DNA of 64,000 nucleotides from assembly GCF_040812015.1 (NCBI RefSeq), contig NZ_JBFNXJ010000003.1:186001-250000 (forward strand), written 5' to 3'. Below the pieces are notes generated by a model. That model worked only from the letters and a program-made list of their open reading frames with translations, did no database searches and was not told the DNA's origin. Position 1 is the first letter of the stretch, and every line of letters begins with the position of its first letter. Positions 1 through 8,516 of the stretch are shown in pieces. Position numbers and translations under genes: made by a program. Source of the stretch: Chitinivorax sp. PXF-14. GTDB lineage: Bacteria > Pseudomonadota > Gammaproteobacteria > Burkholderiales > SCOH01.

Positions 1-469
1 TTTCTTCACCGAAGCTGACCGATTCGAGCTGGCTCTCGGATACGCCGAGCGTCGCCATCATCTTCTTCACCGCTTCGGCACGCTTCTGGCCCAGCGCCAG
101 GTTGTACTCGCGGCTGCCGCGCTCGTCGGTGTTGCCTTCGATCTTCACCTTGAGCTTGCGGTTGTCGCTCAGGTACTTGGCGTGCGCCTCGACCAAGGGC
201 TTGTAGTCATCCTTGACCGTATACTTGTCGTAGTCGAAGTACACGCTGCGCTCGGACAGCTTGTTGTTCGGGTCCTGGTGCGGCGGCAGCTTCGCGCCGC
301 TCAGGCTGTCGTCGGTGACGGGCTTGGTTTCGGCCTGGGGCTGGGTCGGTGCAACAGTCCTGGTCTCGGTCTTGTTCTCAACCTGCGCCTTCTGTTCCGG
401 CTGGGGCGTGCTTGCGCAGGCAGCCAGCAGGCTTACAAGCAACGCACTCATCATCAACTTCATATTCAT
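1..469 (-). CDS. pal: Peptidoglycan-associated lipoprotein Pal (3' end outside the window)
   Basis: Pal is the outer-membrane lipoprotein of the Tol-Pal system. It binds peptidoglycan and TolB and helps constrict the outer membrane at division. The visible 156 residues start with a lipoprotein signal peptide ending in the lipobox LLAAC, so Cys17 should be acylated. A Pro/Gln/Thr-rich linker follows, then the OmpA-C domain with the diagnostic stretches VYFDYDKY and GNTDERGSREYNLALG. The start at 469 has a GGAG Shine-Dalgarno motif seven bases upstream; a second ATG lies two codons downstream. It follows tolB after 39 bases on the same strand, the usual order. The C-terminal end of the OmpA domain is cut off by the window edge. 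Confidence 0.95.
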   Translation of the reverse strand, partial: MNMKLMMSALLVSLLAACASTPQPEQKAQVENKTETRTVAPTQPQAETKPVTDDSLSGAKLPPHQDPNNKLSERSVYFDYDKYTVKDDYKPLVEAHAKYLSDNRKLKVKIEGNTDERGSREYNLALGQKRAEAVKKMMATLGVSESQLESVSFGEE

Positions 470-508
470 CTTGTTCTCCAGAAAAATCGTTCGGGTTCAG
501 TGCCGTGC

Positions 509-1786
509 TTATTGCGCGTAAGGGCCCCAGGCGGGCTCTCGCACATCGCCGGATTGCACGCGCAGGCGCTGCTTGACGCGCCCATCGCTGGACACGGCAG
601 CCAGCACGCCACGGCCACCTACCTCGGTTGCATAAAGAATCATTTTACCGTTCGGCGCAAAAGAAGGCGACTCGTCCGCCCCGGTGTCGGACAGCGTGTT
701 GGTCACACCGGAGGCCAGATCCATCAACGCGACCTGGAACCGCCCGCCTTCCCGCTTGATGAAGGTCAGGCTCTTGCCGTCCGGGCTCCAGGCCGGGCTC
801 ACGCAATAGCCGCAGTCGAAGGTGATGCGACGCGCATCGCCGCCACCGGCGCTCATCATGTAGATTTGCGGGCTGCCGCCGCGATCGGAGGTGAAAGCGA
901 TACGGCGGCCATCCGGCGAATAATCAGGCTCGGTGTCGATGCCGCTGCTCTGGGTCAGGCGCGCCAGGCCACTGCCATCGGCATTCACGCCGTAAATCTG
1001 CGACAGGCCATCCTTGGTCAGCACCACGGCGAGTTTGGTTCCGTCGGGCGCCCAGGTCGGGGCGCTGTTATTGCCCTTGGCCGCCGACACGATGCGGCGT
1101 TGCCCCGTTGCCAGCACATGTGAGAACACGATCGGCTTGCGCTGCTCGAACGACACATAGGCCAGCCGCGTGCCATCGGCAGACCAGGCCGGCGAGATGA
1201 TGGGCTCGTTCGACGCCAGCACGGTCTGCTCGTTGTAGCCGTCCGCATCAGCCACCTGCAGGGAGTAGCGCTTGCCCTGCTTGAGCACGTAGGCGATCTT
1301 GGTGGCGAAATAGCCCCGGTCGCCGGTCAGCTTTTCGTAGATGGCATCGGCCATCTTGTGCGCGGTCAGGCGCGCCTGGCTGGCCTTGATCATGTAGCCG
1401 ACACCGGTCAGCTGCTGCTTGCGCACCACGTCCATCAGGCGGAAGCGCACACTGTAGCTGCCATCGCCGTTGTCGCTGACGGCGCCGATGGCGACTGCCT
1501 CGGCCCCGCGATTCTGCAGGTCGGCATAATTGAGCTGACCGGGCTCGACCGGCAGGGGGCTAGGGCTGCCCGGGTCGATCAGCTTGAACAGGCCGCTACG
1601 TGCCAGATCGGCCTGTACCACGGCAGTAATGCCGGCGGGCAGCGAGTCTTCCTTGCCGAGCGGCATGATGGCGACCGGAATCTGCTTGGCGCCCCCGCCG
1701 ATGATCTCGATGGTCATGGCAGCGCGGGCCTGCAACGCCGCAAGCGCCAGGCAGAGCATCACAGAGAGTCGAGCGAGTTTCGACAT
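509..1786 (-). CDS. tolB: Tol-Pal system periplasmic protein TolB
   Basis: TolB is the periplasmic beta-propeller that shuttles between TolA and Pal. The 425-residue product has a Sec signal peptide ending near LAALQARA, an N-terminal alpha/beta domain (about 22-165), and a C-terminal propeller with repeated WSPDG-type blades such as PAWSADGTRLAYVS, PTWAPDGTKLAVV and PDYSPDGRRIAFTSD. I chose ATG 1786 because a GGAAGG motif precedes it and the signal peptide begins there; the frame stays open to 1840. Pal follows directly. Upstream, tolA is separated from tolB by an opposite-strand gene, so tolB-pal probably has its own promoter in 1787-1916. Confidence 0.96.
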   Translation of the reverse strand: MSKLARLSVMLCLALAALQARAAMTIEIIGGGAKQIPVAIMPLGKEDSLPAGITAVVQADLARSGLFKLIDPGSPSPLPVEPGQLNYADLQNRGAEAVAIGAVSDNGDGSYSVRFRLMDVVRKQQLTGVGYMIKASQARLTAHKMADAIYEKLTGDRGYFATKIAYVLKQGKRYSLQVADADGYNEQTVLASNEPIISPAWSADGTRLAYVSFEQRKPIVFSHVLATGQRRIVSAAKGNNSAPTWAPDGTKLAVVLTKDGLSQIYGVNADGSGLARLTQSSGIDTEPDYSPDGRRIAFTSDRGGSPQIYMMSAGGGDARRITFDCGYCVSPAWSPDGKSLTFIKREGGRFQVALMDLASGVTNTLSDTGADESPSFAPNGKMILYATEVGGRGVLAAVSSDGRVKQRLRVQSGDVREPAWGPYAQ

Positions 1787-1916
1787 CGTCACCTTCCTTT
1801 TTCCATGCCGGCAGCGTGCCGGCCCTTTGCTATAACACATTCAAGCAAGCGCACCACAGCCGCGCCTGCGGCAATTCGGCACTCACCCCACAACGTCTCT
1901 CGCGGCGAGACCCACC

Positions 1917-2471
1917 ATGGCGGACGACCCCAAGCAGACCAGCTTCTGGCAGACCTTGCCCGGCATACTGACCGCGGTCGGCGGGATCATCACGGCCGTA
2001 TCGGTGCTCGTCGCCACGCTAAATCATGCCGGCCTGCTGGGCGACAGCACCGCCAAGCCACGCACCGAGGCAGTGCAGCCGCCTGCCAGCCATGCCACGC
2101 CGGCAGCAGCGCCCAGCCCCACCACCACCACCACCACCGGCAGCAACACAGCCGAGCCACCCGCCGCGGCGCAACTGGCACCCAGCGCGGCTCGCGACGA
2201 GCCACAGCCGGCCCGCCCGCGCTACGTCATGCGCGCGGTGTTCTATGGCGATCCGGCAAACTACTTCGTCACCGAGAACGACGACATCGTCGGTGTCGAC
2301 CCCAGCGGCATCATGCTCTCGGTGGGCCGGCGCACGCCGCCAACGGTGATCGGCTTTGCCTGGATGTACCAGACCCCCTACATCACCTACGGCGTCGATC
2401 CGCAAGGCCGCATCTGGAACCGCCTGCCCAATGGCCAGCCGGTACAGATCGGCTACATCATGTCGCCGTAG
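1917..2471 (+). CDS. Membrane-anchored hypothetical protein inside the tol cluster
   Basis: I cannot assign this 184-residue protein to a named family. It starts with a short cytosolic stretch and one hydrophobic segment (about residues 14-38, GILTAVGGIITAVSVLVATL). A low-complexity Pro/Ala/Thr linker with a run of threonines follows (about 45-95), then a compact C-terminal domain (about 100-184) rich in aromatic and Gly residues. The layout suggests an inner-membrane-anchored periplasmic domain. It lies head-on between tolA and tolB, which are on the other strand, so it interrupts an operon that is normally continuous. Codon use and GC look like the neighbours. A role with Tol-Pal is only a guess from position. 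Confidence 0.7.
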   Translation: MADDPKQTSFWQTLPGILTAVGGIITAVSVLVATLNHAGLLGDSTAKPRTEAVQPPASHATPAAAPSPTTTTTTGSNTAEPPAAAQLAPSAARDEPQPARPRYVMRAVFYGDPANYFVTENDDIVGVDPSGIMLSVGRRTPPTVIGFAWMYQTPYITYGVDPQGRIWNRLPNGQPVQIGYIMSP

Positions 2472-2497
2472 CAGCGCGTCAGGCCGATGCGGCAGGC

Positions 2498-3370
2498 TCA
2501 ATCGTTGGGGCGGAACTCGAGCGTCAGCACCCGGAACTGCTGAAACGACACGCCCGCCGGCAATGGCGGGAAAGGGCTCGACTTGCTGATGGCCCGCTCG
2601 ATCGAATCGTCGTAGGCCTGATTGCCGCTCGATTTGAGCTTGCTGACGCTGAGCACCTCCATGCTCGGCAGCAGCTTGACCTCGAACACCGCCTTCGGGT
2701 TGCCTTTCAGCTCATCGGGCACCAACACGTTGCGCCTGACCTTGGCCGTCAACTGGGCAACGTAATCGCCGATCGCCCCCTGGCGCGCCACTTCCTGTGC
2801 GGCCCGTGCCTTGGCCTCAGCCTGCGCCGCCGCAGCGGCGACAGCCTGGATGGCCGCAGCGGCATTGCGGGCAGCCACCTTGGCATCGTCGGGCTTGGCC
2901 TCAACTTTCTTCGGCTCGACTTTGGGCTCGGGCTTCTTTGGCTCGGCTTTGGTGTCGGGCTTGGGTTCCGGCTTTTTCACCTCGGGCTTGGGTTCGACCT
3001 TGAGCTCGGGCTTCTTGATTTCGGGTTTCTTGGGTTCAGGCTTCGGCTCCGGCTTGGGCTCCGCTTTGTGCTCGGGCTTTTTGGGCTGCTTGAGTTCGAT
3101 ATCGGCCTTCCTGGGCGGCGCCTCGGGCGCGACTTCCGGTGCAGGCCTTTCCACCCTACGTTCCGGCTTGGGCTCAGGCCTGGGCCGCGGGGCGGGTGTC
3201 GCCACAGCTCTGGGTGCTGGCATCGCCGCCCACAGCTCGACCGCGACGGGCGCCTGCTCCTTATTCTTCCACTGCAGGCCGACGAACATCAGCGCAAAGA
3301 ACAGCAGATGCACGCCCAATGCCAGTGCCAGCGACAGCCCTCGCCTCTCTGCGCGCTCGGGTCGGTTCAT
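2498..3370 (-). CDS. tolA: Cell envelope integrity protein TolA
   Basis: TolA links the inner-membrane TolQR motor to TolB and Pal across the periplasm. The 290-residue product has an N-terminal transmembrane anchor (about 12-33, LSLALALGVHLLFFALMFVG). A long Pro/Glu/Lys-rich arm follows (about 55-165), dominated by KPEPK-type repeats instead of the Ala-rich helix of enteric TolA. A short Ala-rich segment then leads to a TonB/TolA C-terminal domain (about 200-290). The start overlaps the tolR stop by four bases (ATGA), which implies translational coupling in a tolQ-tolR-tolA operon. The repeat arm has the low-complexity composition typical of this family. Confidence 0.93.
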   Translation of the reverse strand: MNRPERAERRGLSLALALGVHLLFFALMFVGLQWKNKEQAPVAVELWAAMPAPRAVATPAPRPRPEPKPERRVERPAPEVAPEAPPRKADIELKQPKKPEHKAEPKPEPKPEPKKPEIKKPELKVEPKPEVKKPEPKPDTKAEPKKPEPKVEPKKVEAKPDDAKVAARNAAAAIQAVAAAAAQAEAKARAAQEVARQGAIGDYVAQLTAKVRRNVLVPDELKGNPKAVFEVKLLPSMEVLSVSKLKSSGNQAYDDSIERAISKSSPFPPLPAGVSFQQFRVLTLEFRPND

Positions 3371-3783
3371 TTGGCCTCGGGCCGCACCAGCAGCCCCACG
3401 CGGGCAATCTGCTCGCGCTGCAGTCTATCCATTACCTTCATCACGGCTTCGTACTTGACGTTCTTGTCCGCCGAGATCACCACCGGGCGCTCGGCCTTGG
3501 CGGCGAGCCTGTCCTTGATGCGCGACACCAGCTCGTCGAGCGCCAGCTGGCGCTCGTTGCTCTTGCCTTCGGGGTCGCGCAACGTCAGCTCGCCCTTGGC
3601 GTCGATCGATACTTCGAGCGGCGCGGCCGGCGGGGTCTCGGCCTTGCCGACCGAGGGCAGATTGACGACACCGGGCTGCATCATCGGCGCGGCGACCATG
3701 AAGATCACCAGCAGCACCAGCATCACGTCGATGTAGGGCACGACGTTCATCTGCGCCATGGCGCGACGACGGCGTCGGCTCAT
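3367..3783 (-). CDS. tolR: Tol-Pal motor subunit TolR
   Basis: TolR is a 138-residue ExbD/TolR family protein. It works with TolQ to convert proton flow into movement of TolA. A basic N-terminus (SRRRRR) is followed by the single membrane helix with the conserved proton-path aspartate, seen as NVVPYIDVMLVLLVIFMV (Asp19). A periplasmic domain follows. It overlaps tolQ and tolA by four bases on either side, as in classic tolQRA operons. Length and motifs are normal. Confidence 0.96.
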   Translation of the reverse strand: MSRRRRRAMAQMNVVPYIDVMLVLLVIFMVAAPMMQPGVVNLPSVGKAETPPAAPLEVSIDAKGELTLRDPEGKSNERQLALDELVSRIKDRLAAKAERPVVISADKNVKYEAVMKVMDRLQREQIARVGLLVRPEAK

Positions 3784-4457
3784 TTATGCGCTCCCTGGCG
3801 CTGCAGGATGTTGGAGAACTCCTCGATGAAGCTCTCGAAACGCACAGCCAGGCGATCGATGTCGGCGGCAAAACGGTTGTAGGCAATCACCGCGGGGATC
3901 GCGGCGAACAGGCCGATGGCCGTGGCGACCAGCGCCTCGGCGATGCCCGGCGCGACGTGCGCGAGCGTGGCCTGCCCCACGCTGCCGAGCGCGCGGAACG
4001 AGTTCATGATGCCCCACACGGTGCCGAACAGGCCCACATACGGGCTGACCGAGCCGACCGTGGCGAGAAACGACAGGTGCGCATCGAGGTGATCGAGCTC
4101 GCGCTGTGACGCGGCCTTCATCGCACGGCGCGTGCTATCCATCACGTCGGCGAGCTCCGCGCCCGGGGTGCGGCGCTGCTTGAGAAACTCGGAGAAGCCG
4201 GCCTCGAAGATGCGTTCGAGCGCCAGCGAATCGCCGCCCTGCACTTCGCCATACAGCTTGTTGATGTCGGAGCCGCTCCAGAAGCGGCCCTCGAAGTCCA
4301 GAGTGCGGCGCACGGCCTGCTTGATGCTGAAGGTCTTGCTGAAGATGTGCCACCACGACACCATCGATGCAAACGCCAGCAAGGCCATGACCAGCTGCAC
4401 CACCACGCTCGCGTTGGCAATCAACCCGAGCATCGACAAATCCTGACTTGTCTCCAT
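3780..4457 (-). CDS. tolQ: Tol-Pal motor subunit TolQ
   Basis: TolQ is a 225-residue MotA/TolQ/ExbB family inner-membrane protein. It has three membrane helices: about 14-36, then two near the C-terminal half around LATVGSVSPYVGLFGTVWGIM and GIAEALVATAIGLFAAIPAVIAYN. The last two carry the conserved Gly/Thr/Pro residues of the proton channel. It is the first gene of the tolQRA unit. The ybgC thioesterase gene that often precedes tolQ is absent; a small membrane-protein gene lies there instead. The 151-base upstream gap probably carries the operon promoter. Confidence 0.96.
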   Translation of the reverse strand: METSQDLSMLGLIANASVVVQLVMALLAFASMVSWWHIFSKTFSIKQAVRRTLDFEGRFWSGSDINKLYGEVQGGDSLALERIFEAGFSEFLKQRRTPGAELADVMDSTRRAMKAASQRELDHLDAHLSFLATVGSVSPYVGLFGTVWGIMNSFRALGSVGQATLAHVAPGIAEALVATAIGLFAAIPAVIAYNRFAADIDRLAVRFESFIEEFSNILQRQGAHK

Positions 4458-4505
4458 GAACGCTTATCGAAATCCTGGCAAAAGGTGAATGATACCGTGA
4501 GAAAC

Positions 4506-4518
4506 GGGAATAGTTCCC
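4506..4518. promoter_or_regulatory. Short palindrome upstream of tolQ
   Basis: GGGAA-tag-TTCCC forms a perfect 5+5 inverted repeat 49 bases upstream of the tolQ start, in the only gap of the tolQRA upstream region. It could be an operator or lie within the leader. It is short enough to be chance. Confidence 0.2.
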
Positions 4519-4608
4519 AACATGCGTGCACGGAAATATCGCGACCACGGTGCACCGGCCGCATCCAAGGCCGGCGGGAAGCACGCCGGCCAGGTTAGCA
4601 GCAGGCCA

Positions 4609-4803
4609 TCACAGCCATTTGAAGAGGATGATGGGCAGCAGGATCAGCGCGATGGCGAGCTTGATGAGGTGCATTACCAGCACCGGGTCGAGCGGTACCA
4701 CGGCAGGCGCGGGCTCGGCCACCGGCGCCGCTTCCGGTGGCAGGTCGGCGCGCGCGGCCTCGGTCGCCTGATAGCTTGCGACAGCCTCGTTGGCATCAGC
4801 CAT
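4609..4803 (-). CDS. Small single-span membrane protein downstream of ruvB
   Basis: A 64-residue protein with an acidic, Ala/Pro-rich N-terminal half and a C-terminal hydrophobic helix (about 41-62, VLVMHLIKLAIALILLPIILF) ending in KWL. That is the layout of a tail-anchored inner-membrane peptide. It begins eight bases after the ruvB stop, so it is probably translated from the ruv transcript. No family is recognised. The strong hydrophobic end and tight spacing support a real gene, but it is short. Confidence 0.55.
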   Translation of the reverse strand: MADANEAVASYQATEAARADLPPEAAPVAEPAPAVVPLDPVLVMHLIKLAIALILLPIILFKWL

Positions 4804-4811
4804 ATGGCCGC

Positions 4812-5882
4812 CTAGCGCCCGCTAGCTCCCCACAGGTCCCCGCTCGACAATTGCGGAGCCTGCAGGCCGAAATGCTGGTAGGTGCTGAGCGTGGCGACAC
4901 GCCCGCGCGGCGTGCGCTGCAGCAGGCCCTGCTGGATCAGGTAGGGCTCCAGCACATCCTCGATCGTGTCGCTGCTCTCGCCGATGGCGGCCGCGACGTT
5001 ATCAAGCCCGACCGGGCCACCGCCGAACTTGTGCAGGATCGCATTGAGCAGCTTGCGGTCCATCACATCGAGGCCAGCATGGTCGACATCGAGCATCGAC
5101 AATGCGGCATCCGCCACTTCGCGCGTGACATGGCCATCGGCGCGCACCTCGGCGAAGTCGCGCACGCGCCGCAACAGGCGGTTGGCGACACGCGGCGTGC
5201 CGCGCGAGCGGCGAGCGATCTCGAAGGCGCCCTCTGCCGCCGTCTGCACATTGAGCAGGCTGGCCGAACGCTGGACGATCTTGGTCAGCTCGTCCGGCGT
5301 GTAGAACTCGAGCCGCGCAACGATGCCGAAACGGTCGCGCAAGGGGTTGGTCAGCATGCCGGCACGCGTCGTGGCGCCGACCAGCGTGAATGGCGGCAGA
5401 TCGAGCTTGACCGAGCGTGCGGCCGGCCCCTCGCCGATCATGATATCGAGCTGGAAGTCCTCGAGCGCCGGGTACAGGATTTCCTCGACCACCGGGCTCA
5501 GGCGGTGGATTTCGTCGATGAACAGCACGTCGTGCGGCTCGAGATTGGTCAGCAATGCGGCCAGGTCGCCGGCGCGCTCGAGTACCGGCCCCGAGGTCTG
5601 GCGCAGGTTGACGCCGAGCTCGCGCGCGATGATGTGGGCGAGCGTGGTCTTGCCCAGGCCTGGCGGGCCGAACAGCAGCACGTGATCGAGCGCCTCGCCG
5701 CGCTTCTTGGCCGCCTCGATGAAGATATTGAGCTGGCCGCGCGCCTTTTCCTGCCCGACGTATTCGTCCAGCAATTTGGGGCGCAGCGCGCGCTCCAGCG
5801 CCTCTTCCTGCGAAGACAGCTTCTGTGCGGTGACCACGCGGTCTTCGGCTGGGGCGGATTGCAGCCTGTCGGTCTGGATCAT
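4812..5882 (-). CDS. ruvB: Holliday junction branch migration helicase RuvB
   Basis: RuvB is the AAA+ motor that drives branch migration of Holliday junctions with RuvA. The 356-residue product shows Walker [10 protein letters not shown] (72-80), Walker B with the DEIH box ([12 protein letters not shown], about 119-130), the sensor GATTRAG and arginine-finger region NPLRDRFG, and a C-terminal winged-helix domain. It starts seven bases after the ruvA stop, so the two are co-transcribed. Confidence 0.98.
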   Translation of the reverse strand: MIQTDRLQSAPAEDRVVTAQKLSSQEEALERALRPKLLDEYVGQEKARGQLNIFIEAAKKRGEALDHVLLFGPPGLGKTTLAHIIARELGVNLRQTSGPVLERAGDLAALLTNLEPHDVLFIDEIHRLSPVVEEILYPALEDFQLDIMIGEGPAARSVKLDLPPFTLVGATTRAGMLTNPLRDRFGIVARLEFYTPDELTKIVQRSASLLNVQTAAEGAFEIARRSRGTPRVANRLLRRVRDFAEVRADGHVTREVADAALSMLDVDHAGLDVMDRKLLNAILHKFGGGPVGLDNVAAAIGESSDTIEDVLEPYLIQQGLLQRTPRGRVATLSTYQHFGLQAPQLSSGDLWGASGR

Positions 5883-5889
5883 TTAGGCA

Positions 5890-6489
5890 TCAACTCTTGG
5901 CAAGGCTCTTGAGCGCCAGGCGAATGCCCTCGCTCACGCCGACATCGGCCGGCAGGGGCTTGATCGCGGCGGCGGCTTCGCGGTCATTGTAGCCGAGGGC
6001 CAGCAGGGCGTTAATGATGTCGCTGCGCTCGGAGGCCGGGCTGGCCGGCAGGGCGCTGCCGGCGGCGAGCGGGGCACCGCCGCCGTCGAAGCTGAGCTTA
6101 CCGCGCAGCTCGAGCACCAGGCGCTCGGCGGTCTTTTTGCCGATGCCCGGTATCTTCGACAGCCGGGCCACGTCCTCACCGGCAATCGCCAGCGCCAGTT
6201 CGTCGGCATTCATACCGGAGAGGATGGCTAGGGCGATCTTGGGCCCGATGCCGGAAATCTTGGTGAGCTGGCGGAAGGTCTCGCGCTCGGCGCGCGTGGC
6301 GAAACCGAACAGCAGATGGGCATCCTCGCGCACGACATGGTGCGTGTACAGCGTGACCTTCTCGTTCAGGTGGGGCAGCACGTAGAAAGTGCTCATCGGC
6401 ACATCGATCTCGTAGCCCACGCCGTTCGCGTCGACGACGATCTGCGGCGGCTGTTTCTCGATCAATGCCCCGGTAATTCTGCCTATCAT
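5890..6489 (-). CDS. ruvA: Holliday junction DNA-binding protein RuvA
   Basis: RuvA forms the tetramer that holds the Holliday junction open for RuvB and RuvC. The 199-residue product begins MIGRITG, the family's usual N-terminus, which fixes the start at 6489 although the frame is open much further upstream. Domain I is an OB fold (1-64). Domain II has two helix-hairpin-helix motifs, seen as [16 protein letters not shown] and [16 protein letters not shown]. The C-terminal domain III (about 150-199) contacts RuvB. It lies between ruvC and ruvB in the order C-A-B. Confidence 0.97.
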   Translation of the reverse strand: MIGRITGALIEKQPPQIVVDANGVGYEIDVPMSTFYVLPHLNEKVTLYTHHVVREDAHLLFGFATRAERETFRQLTKISGIGPKIALAILSGMNADELALAIAGEDVARLSKIPGIGKKTAERLVLELRGKLSFDGGGAPLAAGSALPASPASERSDIINALLALGYNDREAAAAIKPLPADVGVSEGIRLALKSLAKS

Positions 6490-6511
6490 GTCGGTCCTTA
6501 AGGTATGTGTA

Positions 6512-7036
6512 TCAGGCGAGGCGGCCGCGCTTGACGCGCAGCCCCTGCTTGGCCAGCGCGCCGGCAAGCTGGCCGCTGTGATTGGCGTGGCACAGGGCAC
6601 AGGCCAGCGCATCGGCCGCATCGGCCTGCGGGTAGCCCTCGAGCCGCAACAGGCGCTTGACCATCTCCTGCACCTGCTCTTTCGCGGCATGGCCGTTGCC
6701 GACCACCGCCTGCTTGACCTGCAACGCAGTGTACTCGGCGACGGGCAGCTCGCGCATCACCACGGCGGAGATCGCCGCGCCGCGCGCCTGACCCAGGAGC
6801 AAGGTGGATTGCGGATTAACGTTGACGAATACCTGCTCGACGGCAACCTGCGTCGGCTGATATTCGGCGATGATCTCGAACAGGCCGTCGATGATGGTCC
6901 TGAGCCGCCCGGGCAGGCCGGCTTCCTGCGCTGTCCGGATACAGCCGCTCGCTACGTAGCTGCGCGACTGGCCTACCACGTCGATCACGCCGAAGCCAGT
7001 CACCCGCAAGCCGGGGTCGATTCCAAGTACGCGCAT
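6512..7036 (-). CDS. ruvC: Crossover junction endodeoxyribonuclease RuvC
   Basis: RuvC is the 174-residue resolvase that cuts Holliday junctions. The RNase H-like core shows the first catalytic aspartate at Asp7 in [15 protein letters not shown], the glutamate in [12 protein letters not shown], and the C-terminal acidic pair in [17 protein letters not shown]. It is the first gene of the ruvCAB unit. The 44-base gap to the divergent PAS gene must hold promoters for both. Confidence 0.97.
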   Translation of the reverse strand: MRVLGIDPGLRVTGFGVIDVVGQSRSYVASGCIRTAQEAGLPGRLRTIIDGLFEIIAEYQPTQVAVEQVFVNVNPQSTLLLGQARGAAISAVVMRELPVAEYTALQVKQAVVGNGHAAKEQVQEMVKRLLRLEGYPQADAADALACALCHANHSGQLAGALAKQGLRVKRGRLA

Positions 7037-7080
7037 TATTGATCGCCAAATGCTAATGTAAGAATTATAACGACAAGCTT

Positions 7081-7746
7081 ATGAGTCAGCCGATGTCACC
7101 TAGCGATATGGATGCATCGGATCAACGCGAGCTCGCTTCACAAGCGGGCCTGGCCTTGATCGATGCCATGGACGAACTCTTCATCGTCGCCGACGAGGCG
7201 GGCCACCTGTTGTTGCTGAACCCGGCTGCCCGGCGCCTGCTGGGCACGGCGCACGAGAGCCCCTCCCACCTCAACTATGCCGACCTGATGCCCGCCTGGG
7301 CGCACACCATTCTGCTGCAGACGGCGCTCCCGCTGGTCATCGCCGAGGGTAAATGGAGCGGCGAAATCGCGCTCTTGGGCGCCGATGGCGCCGAGGTCCC
7401 GGTCAGGCTGCAGATGGTGGCACGGCAGTCGCACCCTGACAGCCCGCCCATCCATCTGCTGCTAGGCCACAACCTGAGCGGCGAGCAGCGGCGCGAGCAT
7501 GCGTTGAACCGCGCGCGGCAGGATGCCGAGAACAGCAACCACGTACGCGGACAGTTCCTGAGCAATATCGCCTCGCAACTGAAGGCGCCGCTCGCCACCC
7601 TGGGTGAGTCGCTCGAACAGATCGATCACAGCAATGCGTTGCCGGCCGTGCAACAAACCCACCTGAAACTGGCGCAGGACTACACGCGCAAGATGCGCCG
7701 TTTCATCGACGACGTGCTAACCTACATCCAGCTCGAAAGGCTGTAA
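7081..7746 (+). CDS. PAS-domain protein with a degenerate kinase dimerisation helix
   Basis: A 221-residue cytosolic protein. Residues about 22-140 read as a PAS sensor domain (ALIDAMDELFIVADEAGHLL, then NPAARRLLG). A helical segment (about 145-221) follows that looks like the HisKA phosphoacceptor hairpin. In it, the stretch FLSNIASQLKAPLATL aligns with the usual F-L-x-x-x-S-H-E-L-R-x-P-L box, but the phosphorylated His is replaced by Gln. The protein ends there, with no HATPase domain. It therefore cannot act as a normal histidine kinase. It may be a PAS dimerisation or sensor partner, or the remnant of a kinase. It is divergent from ruvC. Confidence 0.75.
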   Translation: MSQPMSPSDMDASDQRELASQAGLALIDAMDELFIVADEAGHLLLLNPAARRLLGTAHESPSHLNYADLMPAWAHTILLQTALPLVIAEGKWSGEIALLGADGAEVPVRLQMVARQSHPDSPPIHLLLGHNLSGEQRREHALNRARQDAENSNHVRGQFLSNIASQLKAPLATLGESLEQIDHSNALPAVQQTHLKLAQDYTRKMRRFIDDVLTYIQLERL

Positions 7747-7795
7747 CGGCGGCATCCAGCCGGCCACGCAGGCCCAGCCTGAGTCACCTCTCCGC

Positions 7796-8509
7796 TTAGC
7801 CCGCGCCGCCGGCCGGGCTCTGCCGCACGTGCCGGTCCACCGTAGCAAGCTCGTCGGGCGTGCCGACATTGAACCACGCGCCGCTGAAATGCTCCCCGCT
7901 CACCTTGTGCTGCGCAATCGCCGGCAATAGCAGGTCCACCAGCTTCATCCGGGCGCCCGGCGGCACCGGGTCGAAGAAGGACGGCACGAAGCAGGACAGG
8001 TTGCCGAACGTCAGCCGCCCACTGTCGGCAATGGCAAGCAAGCCCTGCGCCAGCGCGAAATCGCCGCGCGGGTGGAACGGCGGGTTGTCGACCATCACCA
8101 GATGCGCCGTGCGTCCGCAGCCAGGCTGGCGCAGGTCATCGATGACACGGGCCAGGACGCGGTAATCGTACTCGGTGTAGATGTCGCCGCTGACCACCGC
8201 GAACGGCTCACCCCCCAGCAGTGGCAGCGCCCTGGCAATGCCGCCGGCGGTCTCCAGCGCCTGGGCCTCGGGTGAATAAACGATCCCGACCCCGTAGCGG
8301 CGGCCGTCTCCGAGCCGTTCCTCGATCTGTGTCCCGAGCCAGGCGTGGTTGATGACGATGCGGCGGAAGCCTGCATCACGCAGGCGCTCGATCTGCCATT
8401 CGATCAGCGCCTTGCCGCCCACCTGCAGCAAGGGCTTGGGCGTGGCGTCGGTCAGCGGGCGCATGCGTTCGCCGCGCCCGGCGGCGAGGATCATTGCTGT
8501 GTAGGACAT
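7796..8509 (-). CDS. murU: N-acetylmuramate 1-phosphate uridylyltransferase MurU
   Basis: MurU converts MurNAc-1-phosphate and UTP to UDP-MurNAc, the second step of the cell-wall recycling bypass. The 237-residue product is a sugar-nucleotide transferase with the N-terminal signature AMILAAGRGERMRPLTDATPKPL, the lysine-containing GGKALIEW, and FAVVSGDIYTEYD for the metal-binding Asp. Its start is eight bases after the stop of the sugar kinase AmgK. The pairing separates it from other sugar nucleotidyltransferases. Confidence 0.9.
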   Translation of the reverse strand: MSYTAMILAAGRGERMRPLTDATPKPLLQVGGKALIEWQIERLRDAGFRRIVINHAWLGTQIEERLGDGRRYGVGIVYSPEAQALETAGGIARALPLLGGEPFAVVSGDIYTEYDYRVLARVIDDLRQPGCGRTAHLVMVDNPPFHPRGDFALAQGLLAIADSGRLTFGNLSCFVPSFFDPVPPGARMKLVDLLLPAIAQHKVSGEHFSGAWFNVGTPDELATVDRHVRQSPAGGAG

Positions 8510-8516
8510 GGCCGCC

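Noticed and set aside
680-700. Further copies of the GTGTCGGA motif in tolB and lptD
   Set aside because: These lie inside coding sequence, with no sigma-54 site downstream and no match to the rest of the motif.
1358-3736. 792-residue open frame on the plus strand over tolB, tolA and tolR
   Set aside because: It is a shadow of the tol genes at high GC. It has no ribosome site, and its His/Arg/Leu-rich composition matches no family, whereas the minus strand encodes clear Tol proteins.
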